From: Streptomyces fumanus
GTDB lineage: Bacteria; Actinomycetota; Actinomycetes; Streptomycetales; Streptomycetaceae
Assembly (NCBI RefSeq): GCF_014655295.1
Contig: NZ_BNBI01000017.1
Location: 105,485 to 169,484, forward strand
DNA length: 64,000 nucleotides
Direction of reading: 5' to 3'
The notes beneath the pieces are model-generated. The model saw only the letters and a list, made by a program, of their open reading frames with translations. It did not search any database and was not told the origin of the DNA. Below, piece by piece: positions 9,301 through 33,900 of the stretch (within the stretch, counting starts at the first letter, position 1; each line of letters begins with the position of its first letter). The translations under genes were made by a program, and so were the position numbers.

Positions 9301-10007
9301 ACGGTCACACCGGCGGCGAGCGCCATCGCGCACTCGCCCTGCCGCAGCGCCTGGGCGGCGAGGTGGATGGCGACGAGCGAGGAGGAGCAGGCGGTGTCGA
9401 GGGTGACGGCCGGCCCCTCCAGGCCGAGGGTGTAGGCGATCCGGCCGGAGGCGACGCTCGTCATGCTGCCGGTGCCGAGGTAGCCCTCGACGCCGTCCGG
9501 GACGCTGGTGAGCCGCTCGGCGTAGCCCGAGGAGACGACTCCGGCGAACACCCCGGTCCGGCTGCCGCGCAGCGAGGACGGGTCGACGCCCGCGTTCTCG
9601 AACGCCTCCCAGGCCGTCTCCAGCAGCAGCCGCTGCTGCGGGTCCATGGCGAGGGCCTCGCGCGCGTTGATGCCGAAGAGTTCGGCGTCGAAGTCGGCGG
9701 CGCCGTCCAGGAACCCGCCACGCCGTACGTAGCTGCGGCCGGGCCGGTCGGGGTCCGGGTCGTACAGGCCGTCCAGGTCCCAGCCGCGGTCGGCGGGGAA
9801 GTCGCCGAGCGCGTCGGTGCCGTCGGCGACGAGCCGCCACAGGTCGTCCGAGGTGCGGACGCCGCCGGGGTAGCGGCAGGCCGTGGCGACCACCGCGACC
9901 GGCTCGGTGGCGGCTGCTTCCATCTCGCGCAGCCGCTGCCGGGTCCGGCCCAGGTCGGCCGTGGCCCTCTTGAGGTAGTCGAGGAGTTTGTCTTCGTTGG
10001 TCGACAC
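3324..10007 (-). CDS. Single-module type I PKS (PKS-D): KS-AT(malonyl)-DH-ER-KR-ACP, module w11
   Basis: A complete 2,227-residue synthase with one fully reducing module. It starts at GTG (10007) with docking helix MSTNEDKLLDYLKRATADL. Approximate domains: KS 34-460 (TACSSS, EAHGTG, KSNIGH); AT 586-876 with GHSLGE and SHAFHS, the malonyl-CoA signature; DH 960-1240 with intact HAVRGVALLP; ER 1473-1773 (LNFRDVLVGLGMVPG, then HAAAGGVGMAAVQ); KR 1786-1993 (GGTGALG, active-site YAAAN, and VED where B-type KRs have LDD); ACP 2066-2140 (GFDSL). The C-terminal docking helix ends DFIDRELGLA. Predicted result: addition of an acetate unit and full reduction of the beta carbon left by w10 to a methylene. 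Residues about 1320-1340 hold a perfect Glu-Ala-Ala repeat, and the KS-AT linker is unusually Ala/Pro/Asp rich. It sits between PKS-C (61 bp) and PKS-E (41 bp). Confidence 0.96.
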   Translation of the reverse strand: MSTNEDKLLDYLKRATADLGRTRQRLREMEAAATEPVAVVATACRYPGGVRTSDDLWRLVADGTDALGDFPADRGWDLDGLYDPDPDRPGRSYVRRGGFLDGAADFDAELFGINAREALAMDPQQRLLLETAWEAFENAGVDPSSLRGSRTGVFAGVVSSGYAERLTSVPDGVEGYLGTGSMTSVASGRIAYTLGLEGPAVTLDTACSSSLVAIHLAAQALRQGECAMALAAGVTVMVTPGIFIEFSRQRGLAPDGRCKAFAAAADGTGWAEGAGVLLLERLSDARRLGHPVLAVIRGSAVNQDGASNGLTAPNDKAQERVIRQALDSARLTPEDVDAVEAHGTGTTLGDPIEAQALLATYGRERPAGQPLRLGAVKSNIGHTGAAAGVAGVIKMIEAMRHELLPRTLHVDAPTPHVDWSSGGVELLTDPAPWPRNGRPRRAGVSSFGVSGTNAHVIIEEPPAAPQDTDAAAPGADPAQDATAEAAPAQDAAPGTAGPRRALPWVLGARTEDALRAQAARLAAHLRERPDLRPADVGYTLATARAALDARAVVVGGDPEEFLAGLDALARGEDTPHTAHGRARPGGRTAFLFTGQGSQRPGMGRHLHAAYPAFADAFDETAAALDTHLAAHVERPLAEVVLTPDDPATAGLLGRTVYAQTGLFALQVALFRLYESWGVRPDLLLGHSLGELSAAHLAGVWSLPDAARLVAARATLMESLPAGGEMIAIAASEEEIRAALADHGTGADLASVNGPSAVVVSGDPGTVRALAEHFAAQGRRTKRLRTSHAFHSAHMDGMLDRFREIAAGVPAAPARIPVISNVTGRPATDDELASADHWTRQLRGTVRFADGVAALADAGATTLVELGPDGVLTALAQDCLAGVRPAPGCVPALRGAEPETDTAVRALGALHLGGARIDGERFFAGARRVPLPTYAFQRKRYWLDAGRTAPDAAGLGLAPTGHPLLGAALSLAGDGRLVLTGRLSATTHPWLTDHAVRGVALLPGTAFVELAVQAGDRAGCPHLAELMLEAPLPVPADAAVLLQVTVGPAEDGARRRVEIHARPADDTPEETPWTRHASGTLTPTPDAPAEPAGITDPAAWPPPGAEPVDVSDFYTDLAAGGFGYGPAFQGLRAAWLHDGAVYAEIALPDEQTAAASDFLLHPALFDAALHASGLTGLGQDTGEARLVFSFGGVTVHADAATALRVKLAATGPDTVELTATDGTGQPVVSVAELVMRPASAAPPARPGDEGVLLRPGWTPRTPAEQPYDDRASWAVIGPDPFGLCDALERAGRTAREYPDVTSLAEAAEAAEAAEAAEAAEASGEQTVPSVVLLPLAPVTAAALPSAADRAVDRMLHTVQGWLSLAVGRDAPLAVVTSGAVAARPGEDVTDLAHAPVWGLLRSVQAEHPGRFLLVDLGPDPASLAALPDAIGTALAAGAPQTAVREGTVLTPEIVPAGPGMVLPDEPWLLDTTSAGDLDRLAPLPYPPAARPLAPHELRVAVRASGLNFRDVLVGLGMVPGQSGMGTEGAGVVTEVGTDAGEWRPGDRVMGVVPASLGPVAVVDHRAVVRIPRSWTFAEAAGVPIAFLTAYRALFDLAGLKPGESVLVHAAAGGVGMAAVQLARHFGAEVYGTASPGKWDTLRAMGVDDAHLATSRSLAFEETFTEATGGRGVDVVLNSLAREYVDASLRLLAPGGRLIEIGKTDLRDPAATAAAHPGTTYQPFVDADPERIGRILTHIVELIESGALKRLPVRTWDIRDAPHAYRYMSQAKHIGKIVLTVPAAPDPEGTFLITGGTGALGALLAQHLVTRYGARHLLLTSRTGEDAPGARQLREELTALGAARVEIAACDVADRARLAALLAGIPAAHPLTAVVHAAGVVEDGVVTSLTPDRLRRVLRPKTDGATHLHRLTADADLALFALYSSAAGVLGGAGQGGYAAANTYLDALAHHRRAAGLPAVSLAWGLWEEASEISAAVDRAKAARAGMSALTAAEGLALFDAATALPDPVLMPVRVDATTGAAAPPALRGLPPAPGRRSAQPAASASEQPADDLVRRLSALPEDEQRHLLTDLVRTHAATVLALAGPDAVDPLRGFTEMGFDSLTAVELRNRLDAATDLRLPATLVFDHPTPADLAGHLFEELVPDAAAAEVPALLDALDRLEERLTKLRADAYDHSAIGTRIDRLVTAWRAGQEPQEPSANPGETAAAQLQEASTDQVLDFIDRELGLA
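6051..6104 (-). repeat. 9-bp minisatellite, six perfect copies, in the DH-ER linker of w11
   Basis: The plus-strand unit ttcggccgc occurs six times in a row without a mismatch, followed by a partial copy to 6110. On the coding strand it encodes repeated Ala-Glu-Ala, an expected short alpha-helical or flexible loop. The unit is a multiple of three, so copy number can change without a frameshift. It lies in the non-catalytic (pseudo-KR) region between DH and ER. Confidence 0.97.
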
Positions 10008-10012
10008 GCGAG

Positions 10013-10018
10013 CCCTCT
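10013..10018 (-). promoter_or_regulatory. Ribosome binding site of PKS-D (supports the GTG start)
   Basis: AGAGGG on the minus strand lies 5 nt before GTG at 10007. There is no ATG before the KS, and the GTG places a normal docking helix at the N-terminus. The 61-bp gap 10008-10068 holds nothing else I can recognise. Confidence 0.65.
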
Positions 10019-10068
10019 TTCGCCGGGTGCCTGGAGCGAGGCCGGTTGGAGTACGTCCATGTCGGGGG

Positions 10069-24879
<14,811 letters not shown>

Positions 24880-24885
24880 GGCAGT

Positions 24886-24890
24886 CCTCC
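24886..24890 (-). promoter_or_regulatory. Ribosome binding site of PKS-C (supports the GTG start)
   Basis: GGAGG on the minus strand lies 6 nt before GTG at 24879, an ideal spacing. The remainder of the 58-bp gap 24880-24937 shows no other signal. Confidence 0.75.
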
Positions 24891-24937
24891 GGTACTGGGG
24901 TCGTGGTGTTCGTGGTGCGGGGATGGCGTACGGGGGG

Positions 24938-27900
24938 TCAGCCGGCCGAGGTGTCGCGGCGCAGCTTGTCGAGGAAGGCGAGCATCTCGTCGTCGGTGGC
25001 GGCTTCGAGCTCGTCGGTGGCGGTGCGGGCCTCGGGTTGCCGTGGGCCGTCGTCGGGGGCGGCGGTCCAGGTGGCGAGGAGGGTCTGCAGGCGTTTGGTG
25101 ATGCCGGCCCGGTCGGTGTCGCCGACGGTGGCGGTGGCGAGGCCGTTGGCGAGGCGGTCGATCTCCGCGTGCAGGGAGGTGGCGTCCGCCGTGCCGTCCT
25201 CCAGGAGTTCGGCCTGGAGGAGGTCGACGAGGGCGAGGGGGGTGGGGTGGTCGAACAGGAGGGTCGCGGGCAGGGTGAGGCCGGTGCGGCGGCTCAGGCG
25301 GTTGCGCAGGTCGACGGCGGTGATCGACTCGAAGCCGAGTTCGCTGAAGGCGCGGTCGGGCCGGATCTCGTCGAGGCTGTCGTGGCCGAGGGCGGCGGCC
25401 GTGTGCTCGCGGACCAGTTCGAGGAGGCGGTGTGCACGGTCGGCGGCGCTGAGGGTGCTGAGGTCGCGGCGGAGTTCGTCGGCGGCGTCGGCCGCGTCGC
25501 GGGCTTCCTCGTCGAGTGCGGCGAGGGCGGCGCGGGCCTCGGGGAGGGTGTCGAGGAGCCTGCTGGGGCGGCGGGCGGTGAAGGCGCCGGTGAAGACGGG
25601 CCAGTCGACGTCGGCGACGGTGACGCAGGTGTCGTCGTGGTCGAGGGCTGCCCGCAGGGCGTCCAGGGCGTGGTCCGGGTCGAGGAGGCCGAGGCCGCCG
25701 AGGCCGATGCGACGCAGGGCGCGGGCGGTGTCGGGGTCGTCGGCGGCGGGGGTCTCGGTGAGCAGGTCCCAGACGGGCCAGGCGACGGAGAGGGCGTGCC
25801 GGCCCTGGGCGCGGTGCCGTTCGGCGAGGGCGTCGAGGTGGGCGCAGGCGGCGGCGTAGGCGGCGTGTTCACCGCTGCCCCAGAAGGCGGCGACGGAGGA
25901 GAAGTGGACGACGGTCCGCAGTGCGGCGGGGTCGAGGAGTTCGTCGAGGAGGAGGGCGCTGTGGGCGGTGGCGGCGAGGGTGTGGGCGAGGGCGGTGGGG
26001 TCGGTCCGGTCGAGGGGGGCGAGGCCGGGGTCGCCGGGTGTGTGCACCAGGTCGGTGATCTTCTGGTCGTCGGTGTGGAGGCGGTCCAGGAGGCGGGTGA
26101 CGTCCTGCCGGTCGGTCAGGTCGCAGGGGGCGAGGGTGAGGCGGGTGCCGGTGGCTTCGAGTGCGGTCTCGGTGGCGGTGGCGGTGCCGGGGTCGATGGG
26201 GCCGGCCAGGACGATGTGTTCGGCGCCGCGGGCGGAGAGCCAGTGGGTGAGCCGGACGGTCAGGGGGCTGGTGCCGCCGGTGACGAGGACGGTGCCGGTG
26301 GGGCGCCAGTCGCGTACCGGGTCGGTGGTGGGGAGGGGGGCGCGGTCCAGACGGCGGATGTGGGTGCCGGTGGGGCGCAGGGCGAGCTGGTCCTCGTGTG
26401 CCGCGTTGGTGAGGGCCTGGCGCAGCCGGTCGGCGTCGTCGGGGCCGGGGTGTGCGGGCAGGTCCACCAGGCCGCCCCAGCGGTCGGGCAGTTCGAGGGC
26501 GGCGACGCGGCCGAGTCCCCAGATCCGGGCCTGTTCGGGGGCGTCGGGGGCGGGTTCGGTGACGGCGACGGCGCCTCGGGTCAGGCACCACAGGCGGGTC
26601 TCGGCGGTGAGGTCGGTGACGGCCTGGGCGAGGAGGAGGGTGCCGGTGAGGCCGGCGGAGATCTGCGGGGTGCCGGGGTGGGGGGTGGGGTCGAGTCCGA
26701 GGAAGGAGAGGACGCCGACGCGTCCGGGTTCGCGTGGGAGGGCGTCCTGGAGGCGGTCGGTGAGGTCGGCGCGGTCGGTGCGGGCGGGGTCGACGGTGAC
26801 GGTGTCGACCTTCAGGCCCCGGTCGGCCAGGCCGGCGATCAGCCGGGTGGTGTCCTCGTCGGCGGCGAGTGCGGCCGGGACGACGGCGAGCCAGGCGGTC
26901 GGGGCGCCGGGGTCGGCGGTCAGGTCGGGGGCGGGCTGCCAGCGGGCGCGGTAGCGGCGGCCGTCGGCGGTGCGGCGCTCGCGGGTGTGCCGGCGCCAGG
27001 CGCGCAGGGTGGGCAGGACGCTGTGCCAGGGCTGTGCTTCGGGTGCGTCGAGGAGGTCGGCGAGTGCCTGGGGGTCCTGGTCTTCGACGAGTTCCCAGAA
27101 GCGGGCCTCGGCCGGGTCGCGGTCGGCGGCGGGTGCGGTGCCGGCCGCGTCGAGCCAGTAGCGGCGCCGGGCGAAGGGGTAGGTGGGCAGGTCGACGGTG
27201 GTGGGGCGGTGAGCAGCGAGGACGGTGCTCCAGTCGGGTACGACGCCGAGGGCGGCAGCCTCGCCGACGGACAGCAGGAAGCGGTCGAGGCCGCCCGCGC
27301 CCCGGCGGAGGCTGCCGAGGACCGCGCTCTCGGCGCCGGCGGACGCGGCGATCTCCTGGACCGGGGTGACGAGGGTGGGGTGCGGGCCGAGGTCGACGAA
27401 CGTGTCGTGTCCCTGCTCCAGCAGGCCGCGCACGGTCTCCTCGAAGCGGACCGTCCGCCGCAGGTTGGTGTACCAGTACTCGGCGTCCAGCCCGGCGGTG
27501 TCCAGCGGACCGGCCGTGACGGTGGAGTGGAACGGCACGTCTCCGGTGGTGGGCCGCAGGTCCGCGAGGTCGGCGAGGAGCCGGTCGCGGATCTCCTCGA
27601 CGTGCGCGGAGTGCGAGGCGTAGTCCACCGGGAGGACGCGGGAGCGTTCGGCGCCGGCCGCCAGGGCCCGTACGGCGTCGGGGTCGCCGGAGACGACGAC
27701 CTGGCCGGGGCCGTTGGCCGCCGCGAGGGAGAGCCGGCCGCCGGACGCGGCGACGTGCTCGGCGGCCTCGGTGGCGGACAGCGCGACGGAGGCCATGAGG
27801 CCCCGGTCGGAGAGGGCGAGGAGTGCCTTGCTGCGCAGGGCGGCGATCCTGGCGCCGTCGTCGAGGGTGAGGGCGCCCGCGACGACCGCCGCGGCGATCT

Positions 27901-30900
27901 CGCCCTGCGAGTGGCCGACCACGGCGGCGGGCCGGATGCCGTGGGCGCTCCAGAGCGCGGCGAGGGAGACCATCACCGCCCACAGGGCGGGCTGCACCAC
28001 GTCCACGCGGTGCAGGGCGGCCTCGTCGGCGTCGCGCAGGACCGCGGTCAGCGACCAGTCGACGTAGGGGGCGAGGGCCGTCTCGCAGCGGGCGATGTGC
28101 TCGGCGAACAGGGGGCATTCCGCGAGCAGCCCGGCGGCCATGCCGGGCCACTGGGAGCCCTGCCCGGGGAAGACGAACACGACACGGTCGCGAATGGGCC
28201 CGGTGCCTTCGGCGACGTGGGGGCGTGCCACGCCGTCGGCGAGTCCGTCCAGTGCGTGCAGGAGGGTGTCGCGGTCGTGGGCGAGCACCACCGCGCGGTG
28301 GGGCAGGACGGCGCGGGTGGTGGCGAGGGAGTGCGCGATGTCGGCGGGGGCGAGGCCGGGGTGGTCCAGCAGGTGTCCGCGCAGCCGGGCCGCGACGGCC
28401 CGCAGGGCGGGTGCGCTGGCGGCGGAGAGGAGGTAGGGCAGCGGGGTGCCGGGCTGCGGCCGCTCCTCGGGGGCCTCCTCGGGGGCCTGCTCGGCGGCGG
28501 GAGGGGCCTGTTCGAGGATGACGTGGGCGTTGGTGCCGCTGATGCCGAAGGAGGACACCCCGGCGCGGCGGGGCCGGCCGGTGTCCGGCCAGGGTGCCGC
28601 TTCCGTGAGGAGTTCCACGGCGCCGGCCGACCAGTCGATGTGCGGTGAGGGCCGGTCGACGTGGAGGGTCTTGGGGAGGGTGCCGTGGCGCAGGGCCATG
28701 ACCGTCTTCACGAGGCCCGCGAGCCCGGCGGCGGCCGCCGCGTGGCCGAGGTTGGACTTCACCGAGCCGATCCGCAGCGGGCGTTCGGCGGGCCGGTCCT
28801 GTCCATAGGCGGCGATCAGGGCGTGGGCCTCGATGGGGTCGCCGAGGGTGGTGCCGGTGCCGTGCGCCTCGACGGCGTCGACCTGGTCCGGCGTCAGCTC
28901 CGCGTCGGCGAGGGCGAGCCGGATGACCCGCTGCTGGGCGAGGCCGTTGGGCGCGCTGAGCCCGTTGCTGGCGCCGTCCTGGTTGACGGCGGAGCCACGG
29001 ACCACGGCGAGGACCGGGTGCCCCTCGCGCCGGGCGTCGGAGAGCCGTTCGAGGACGAGGACGGCGGCGCCCTCGGACCAGCCGGTGCCGTCGGCGCCCG
29101 CGGCGAACGACTTGCAGCGGCCGTCGGCGGCGAGCCCGCGCTGCCGGCTGAACTCGACGAAGCCCGTGGGGACGGCCATGACGGCGACGCCCGCCGCGAG
29201 GGCCGTGGCGCACTCGCCCCGGCGCAGGGCCTGCACGGCGAGGTGCAGGGCGACCAGGGACGACGAGCACGCGGTGTCCACCGTGACGGCGGGGCCTTCC
29301 AGGCCGTAGGTGTAGGCGAGGCGTCCGGACAGGACGCTGCCCGCGCTGCCGGTGAGCGCGTAGCCCTCCGCGCTCTGGCCCGCGTGCGCTCCGGTCGCGT
29401 AACCGGAGGGTGAGCCGCCGACGAAGACGCCGGTCGCGGTTCCGGCGAGGGCCGCCGGGTCGAGTCCGGCGCGTTCGAAGGCTTCCCAGGAGGTTTCGAG
29501 GAGGAGCCGCTGCTGGGGGTCCATGGCGGTGGCCTCGCGCGGGGAGATCCCGAAGAAGCCCGCGTCGAAGTCGGCGGCGCCGGTGAGGAATCCGCCGTGC
29601 CGGGTGTAGGTGGTGCCGGGGTGGTCGGGGTCGGGGTGGTAGAGGCGGTCGAGGTCCCAGCCCCGGTCGGCCGGGAAGAGGCCGATGGCGTCGCCGCCGT
29701 CGGCGACCAACTGCCACAGGTCCTCGGGGGACTCGACACCGCCGGGGAAGCGGCAGGCCATGGCGACGATCGCGACGGGCTCGTCGGAGGCGGCGAGGGC
29801 GACGGCCCCGCCCTGCCGGCGGTCGGCCGGTCCGTCCTGGGCGAGTTCCTCGCACAGGTACGCGGCCAGCGCGGCACAGGTCGGGTGGTCGAACACGGTG
29901 GTGACGGCGAGCTGGAGCCCGGTCAGCGCGCCGAGCCGGTCGCGCAGTTCGACGGCGGTCAGGGAGTCGAAGCCGAGGTCGCGGAAGGCCCGGTCGGCGT
30001 CGACCGTCTGCGCCGAGCCGTGCCCGAGCACCTGCGCGACCTGGGTACGCACGGCGTGCAGGGCGAGCGCGGGCCGGTCCGCGGCGGGGGCCTCGGCGAG
30101 ACGGCGGGCGAGCGCGGCGTCCTTCGGCACCGCGGACCCGGACGCGGGCGCGGGCGCGGCGGCGGCGGTCGGGTGCAGCGCGCTCAGCAGCGGGCTGGGC
30201 CGCAGCGCGGTGAACGCGGTGGTGAACCGTTCCCAGTCCACGTCGGCCACGGCCACCGTCGCCTCGGGCCGCCCCACGGCCCGGGCGAGCGCGGCGAGTC
30301 CCGCGTCCGTGGACAGCGGGCGCAGACCGCGGCGGGCCAGCCGTCGTACGTCGTCCTCCGCGCCGACCATGCCTTCGTCGGCCCACGGACCCCAGGCGAT
30401 GGAGGTGGCGGCCAGCCCGCGCGCCCTGCGCTGCTCGGCGAGCGCGTCCAGCGCGGCGTTGGCGGCGGCGTAGGCGCCCTGGACGCCGCCGCCCCACACT
30501 CCGGCGACCGAGGAGAACAGCACGAACGCGTCGAGCGGGCGGTCACCGAACACGGTGTCGAGGTGGGCGGCGCCCACCGCCTTGCCGGCGATGACGTCCG
30601 CGCACAGGAGCGGGTCGGTGTCGAGGACGGGGCGGTCCTGGGCGAGCCCCGCGGTGTGCACGACGGCCCGGATCGGCTCGCCGTCGGCCTCCACCTGCGC
30701 GACGAGCCGGGCGAGGGCGGCGCCGTCGGCGAGGTCGCAGGAGGCGACGGTGGTGCGGGCGCCGAGTTCCGCGAGGTCCGCCACCAGTTGGTCGACCCCG
30801 GGCGTTCCGTCGCCCCGCCTGCTGACCAGCACCAGTTCCTCGGCACCCCGCTCGGCCGCCCACCGTGCCACCCGGGCGCCGAGGCCGGTCGTGCCGCCGG

Positions 30901-33900
30901 TGACCAGGATCCGCCCGGCGGGCCGCCAGTCGGTGGCCGCGCCGTCGGCGGGCGCGGCGCCCAGCCGCCGTACCCGGATGCCGGAGGCGCGGACGGCGAC
31001 CTGGTCCTCGGCACCGTCCGCGATCATCGCCACGGCCCGGGACCAGGCCGGCGCGTCGGGTACGTCGGGCAGGTCGACGAGCCCGCCCCACAGCGCGGGG
31101 TGCTCCAGGGCGACGGTACGGCCGAGACCCCAGACCTGGGCCTGTCCGACGTGGCGCACGGTGTCGGAGGCGCCGGTGGTGACCGCGCCCTGTGTCAGGG
31201 CCCACAGCCGGGTGTCCATGCCGAGGTCGCACAGGGCCTGGACGAGCGCGAGCGTGCCGGCCAGCCCCGGGGGCACGGGTCCGGCGTCGGCCGAGTGGTT
31301 CACGTTCAGGCCCAGCAGTGACACGACGCCCGTGACGCCGGTGTGCTCGCCCAGGAGTGCGGTGAGCGCCTCCCGGTCCAGCGCTTCGGGCTCGACGGTC
31401 AGGTGCGTCACGCGTGCGCCGCGCTCCTCCAGCGCCTCGGCGCACCCCGCGGTGAGAGCGTCGCCGGTGCCGGACACCAGCAGCCAGTCGCCGGAGAGCC
31501 TGGCCGTCGGGGATTCGGCGACCGTGCGCCAGTGGATCGTGTAGCGGCCGGTGGGGGCGGCGGGCTGTTCGCTGGTGAGCCAGTAGTGCTGCCGCTGGAA
31601 GGCGAACGTCGGCAACTCCACCCGCCGGCCGCCGCGCGCGGCGAGGTTCCCGGCCCAGTCGACGCGGATGCCTTCGGTGTGCAGGGCGGCCAGTGCCCCG
31701 GTCACGCTGCTCGCCTCGGGGTGGTCGCGCCGCAGCAACGGCAAGGCGGTGGGCGCCTGGCGCTCGGGATTCGGGACGACCGCCTCCCGGACCATGGCAC
31801 AGGCGACGCCGTCGGGGCCCAGTTCCGCGAAGGCGGTGACGCCGTGGGCCAGCAGGGCGGTGACGCCGTCACCGAAGCGGACGGCTTCGCGGACCTGACG
31901 CACCCAGTAGGCCGGGTCCGTCAACTCCCCCGCCGACGCCACCCGGCCGGTCAGGTTGGACACGATCGGCAGTTGCGGTTCCGCGTACGAGACGCCCTCC
32001 AGCACCGTACGGAACTCCGCGAGCATCAGTTCCATACGCGCCGAGTGGAACGCGTGACTGACCGCCAGCCGCTTCGTCTTGCGCCCCAGCTCACTCAGCG
32101 CATCGGCAGCCGCCAGGACAGCGGTCTCGTCCCCGGAGATCACCACCGACGACGGACCGTTCACCGCCGCGATCTCCGCACCATCCCCCAGCACTTCCGC
32201 GACTTCGGCCTCCGTCGCCTGCACCGCCACCATCACCCCGCCAGACGGCAGCGCCTGCATCAACCTCCCCCGCGCCGCCACCACCGCAGCCGCATCGGCA
32301 AGCGACCACACGCCTGCCACATGAGCCGCCGCCAACTCCCCGATCGAATGACCGAGAAGGAAGTCGGGACGTACCCCGAAGGACTCCACCAGCCGGAACA
32401 GCGCCACCTCGACCGCGAACAACCCGGCCTGCGTGAACACCGTCTCCCCCAGCAGCTCCTCCTCCCCCCACACCACATCACGCACACCGTGCCCCACATG
32501 ACCGGCCAGCTCCCGGTCCAGCTCCGCGACCACCGCGTCGAACGCCTCCGCGAACACCGGGAACGCGGCATACAACTCACGCCCCATCCCCAACCGCTGA
32601 CTCCCCTGCCCACTGAACAACAGGGCCACCCGGGCGTCGGTGCGTACAGCGCCCACCCGTACGTTGGCGCCGGGGTCGCCGTCCGCCAGTGAGGCGAGTC
32701 CTTCGACCAGTTCGGTGCGTTCGGTGCCGAGGACGGCCGCGCGGACGTCCAGGGCGGAGCGGGTCGCGGACAGGGAGTGGGCGAGGTCCAGCGGGGTGAG
32801 TTCGGGGTGTGCCTCGATGTGGTCGAGGAGCCGGCGGGCCTGGGCGCGCAGTCCCGGCTCCGAGCGGGCGGAGACGAGCCAGGGCAGGGGGCCGCTGTCG
32901 TCGGGTACGGCCTCGGCGTCGGCCGGCTCGGCCGGTGCGGGAGCCTGTTCGAGGACGATGTGCGCGTTGGTGCCGCTGATCCCGAACGAGGAGACCGCGG
33001 CCCGGCGCGGCTGCCCGGTCTCGGGCCAGGGGCGGGCCTCGGTCAGCAGCTCGACCGCGCCCGCCGACCAGTCGACGTGCGGGGTCGGCGCGTCCACGTG
33101 GAGCGTTTTCGGCAGTGTGCCGTGGCGCATCGCCAGCACGGTCTTGATGACTCCGGCGACGCCCGAGGCGGCGGCGGAGTGGCCCAGGTTGGATTTGAGG
33201 GCGCCGAGCCACAGCGGCCGGTCCCGGTCCTGGCCGTAGGTGGCGATCAGGGCTTGGGCCTCGATGGGGTCGCCGAGCCGGGTGCCGGTGCCGTGGGCCT
33301 CGACGTGGTCGATCTGGTCGGGGGTGAGGCGGGCGTTGTCCAGGGCCTGCCGGATGACGCGCTGCTGTGACGGTCCGCTGGGTGCGGTGAGGCCGCTGCT
33401 GGTGCCGTCCTGGTTGACGGCGCTGCCGCGCAGCACGGCGAGCACCTGGTGGCCGTTGCGGCGGGCGTCGGCGAGCCGTTCGACGAGGACGACCCCGACG
33501 CCCTCGGACCAGCCGGTGCCGTCGGCGGCGGCGGCGAACGCCTTGCAGCGGCCGTCGGGGGCGAGGCCGCGCTGCCGGCTGAACTCGACGAAGAGCGCGG
33601 GGTCGGACATCACGGTGACGCCGCCGACCAGCGCGAAGGAGCACTCGTTGTGCCGCAGGGCCTGTGCGGCCAGGTGGAGGGCGACCAGGGAGGACGAGCA
33701 GGCGGTGTCGACGGTGACGGCGGGGCCCTCGAAGCCGTAGGTGTAGGAGAGCCGGCCGGACAGGACGCTGGTGATGTTGCCGGTCATCGAGTAGCCCTCG
33801 ATGGCGCGCGGGGTGCGGCTCGGGTTCTCGATGTAGCGGTTGGCGCCCGCGCCGACGAAGACGCCGGTGCGGCTGCCCTTGAGGGTGGCCGGGTCGATGC

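Noticed and set aside
25550..26300. w7 KR as a normal A-type reductase
   Set aside because: The cofactor glycine motif, Lys and Asn are all changed, unlike in the KRs of w6 and w9.
25869..30497. Second long minus-strand frame within PKS-B, and similar ones at 6205-9840 and 9461-12475
   Set aside because: These are out-of-frame Arg/Pro/Gly-rich readings of the real PKS genes on the same strand.
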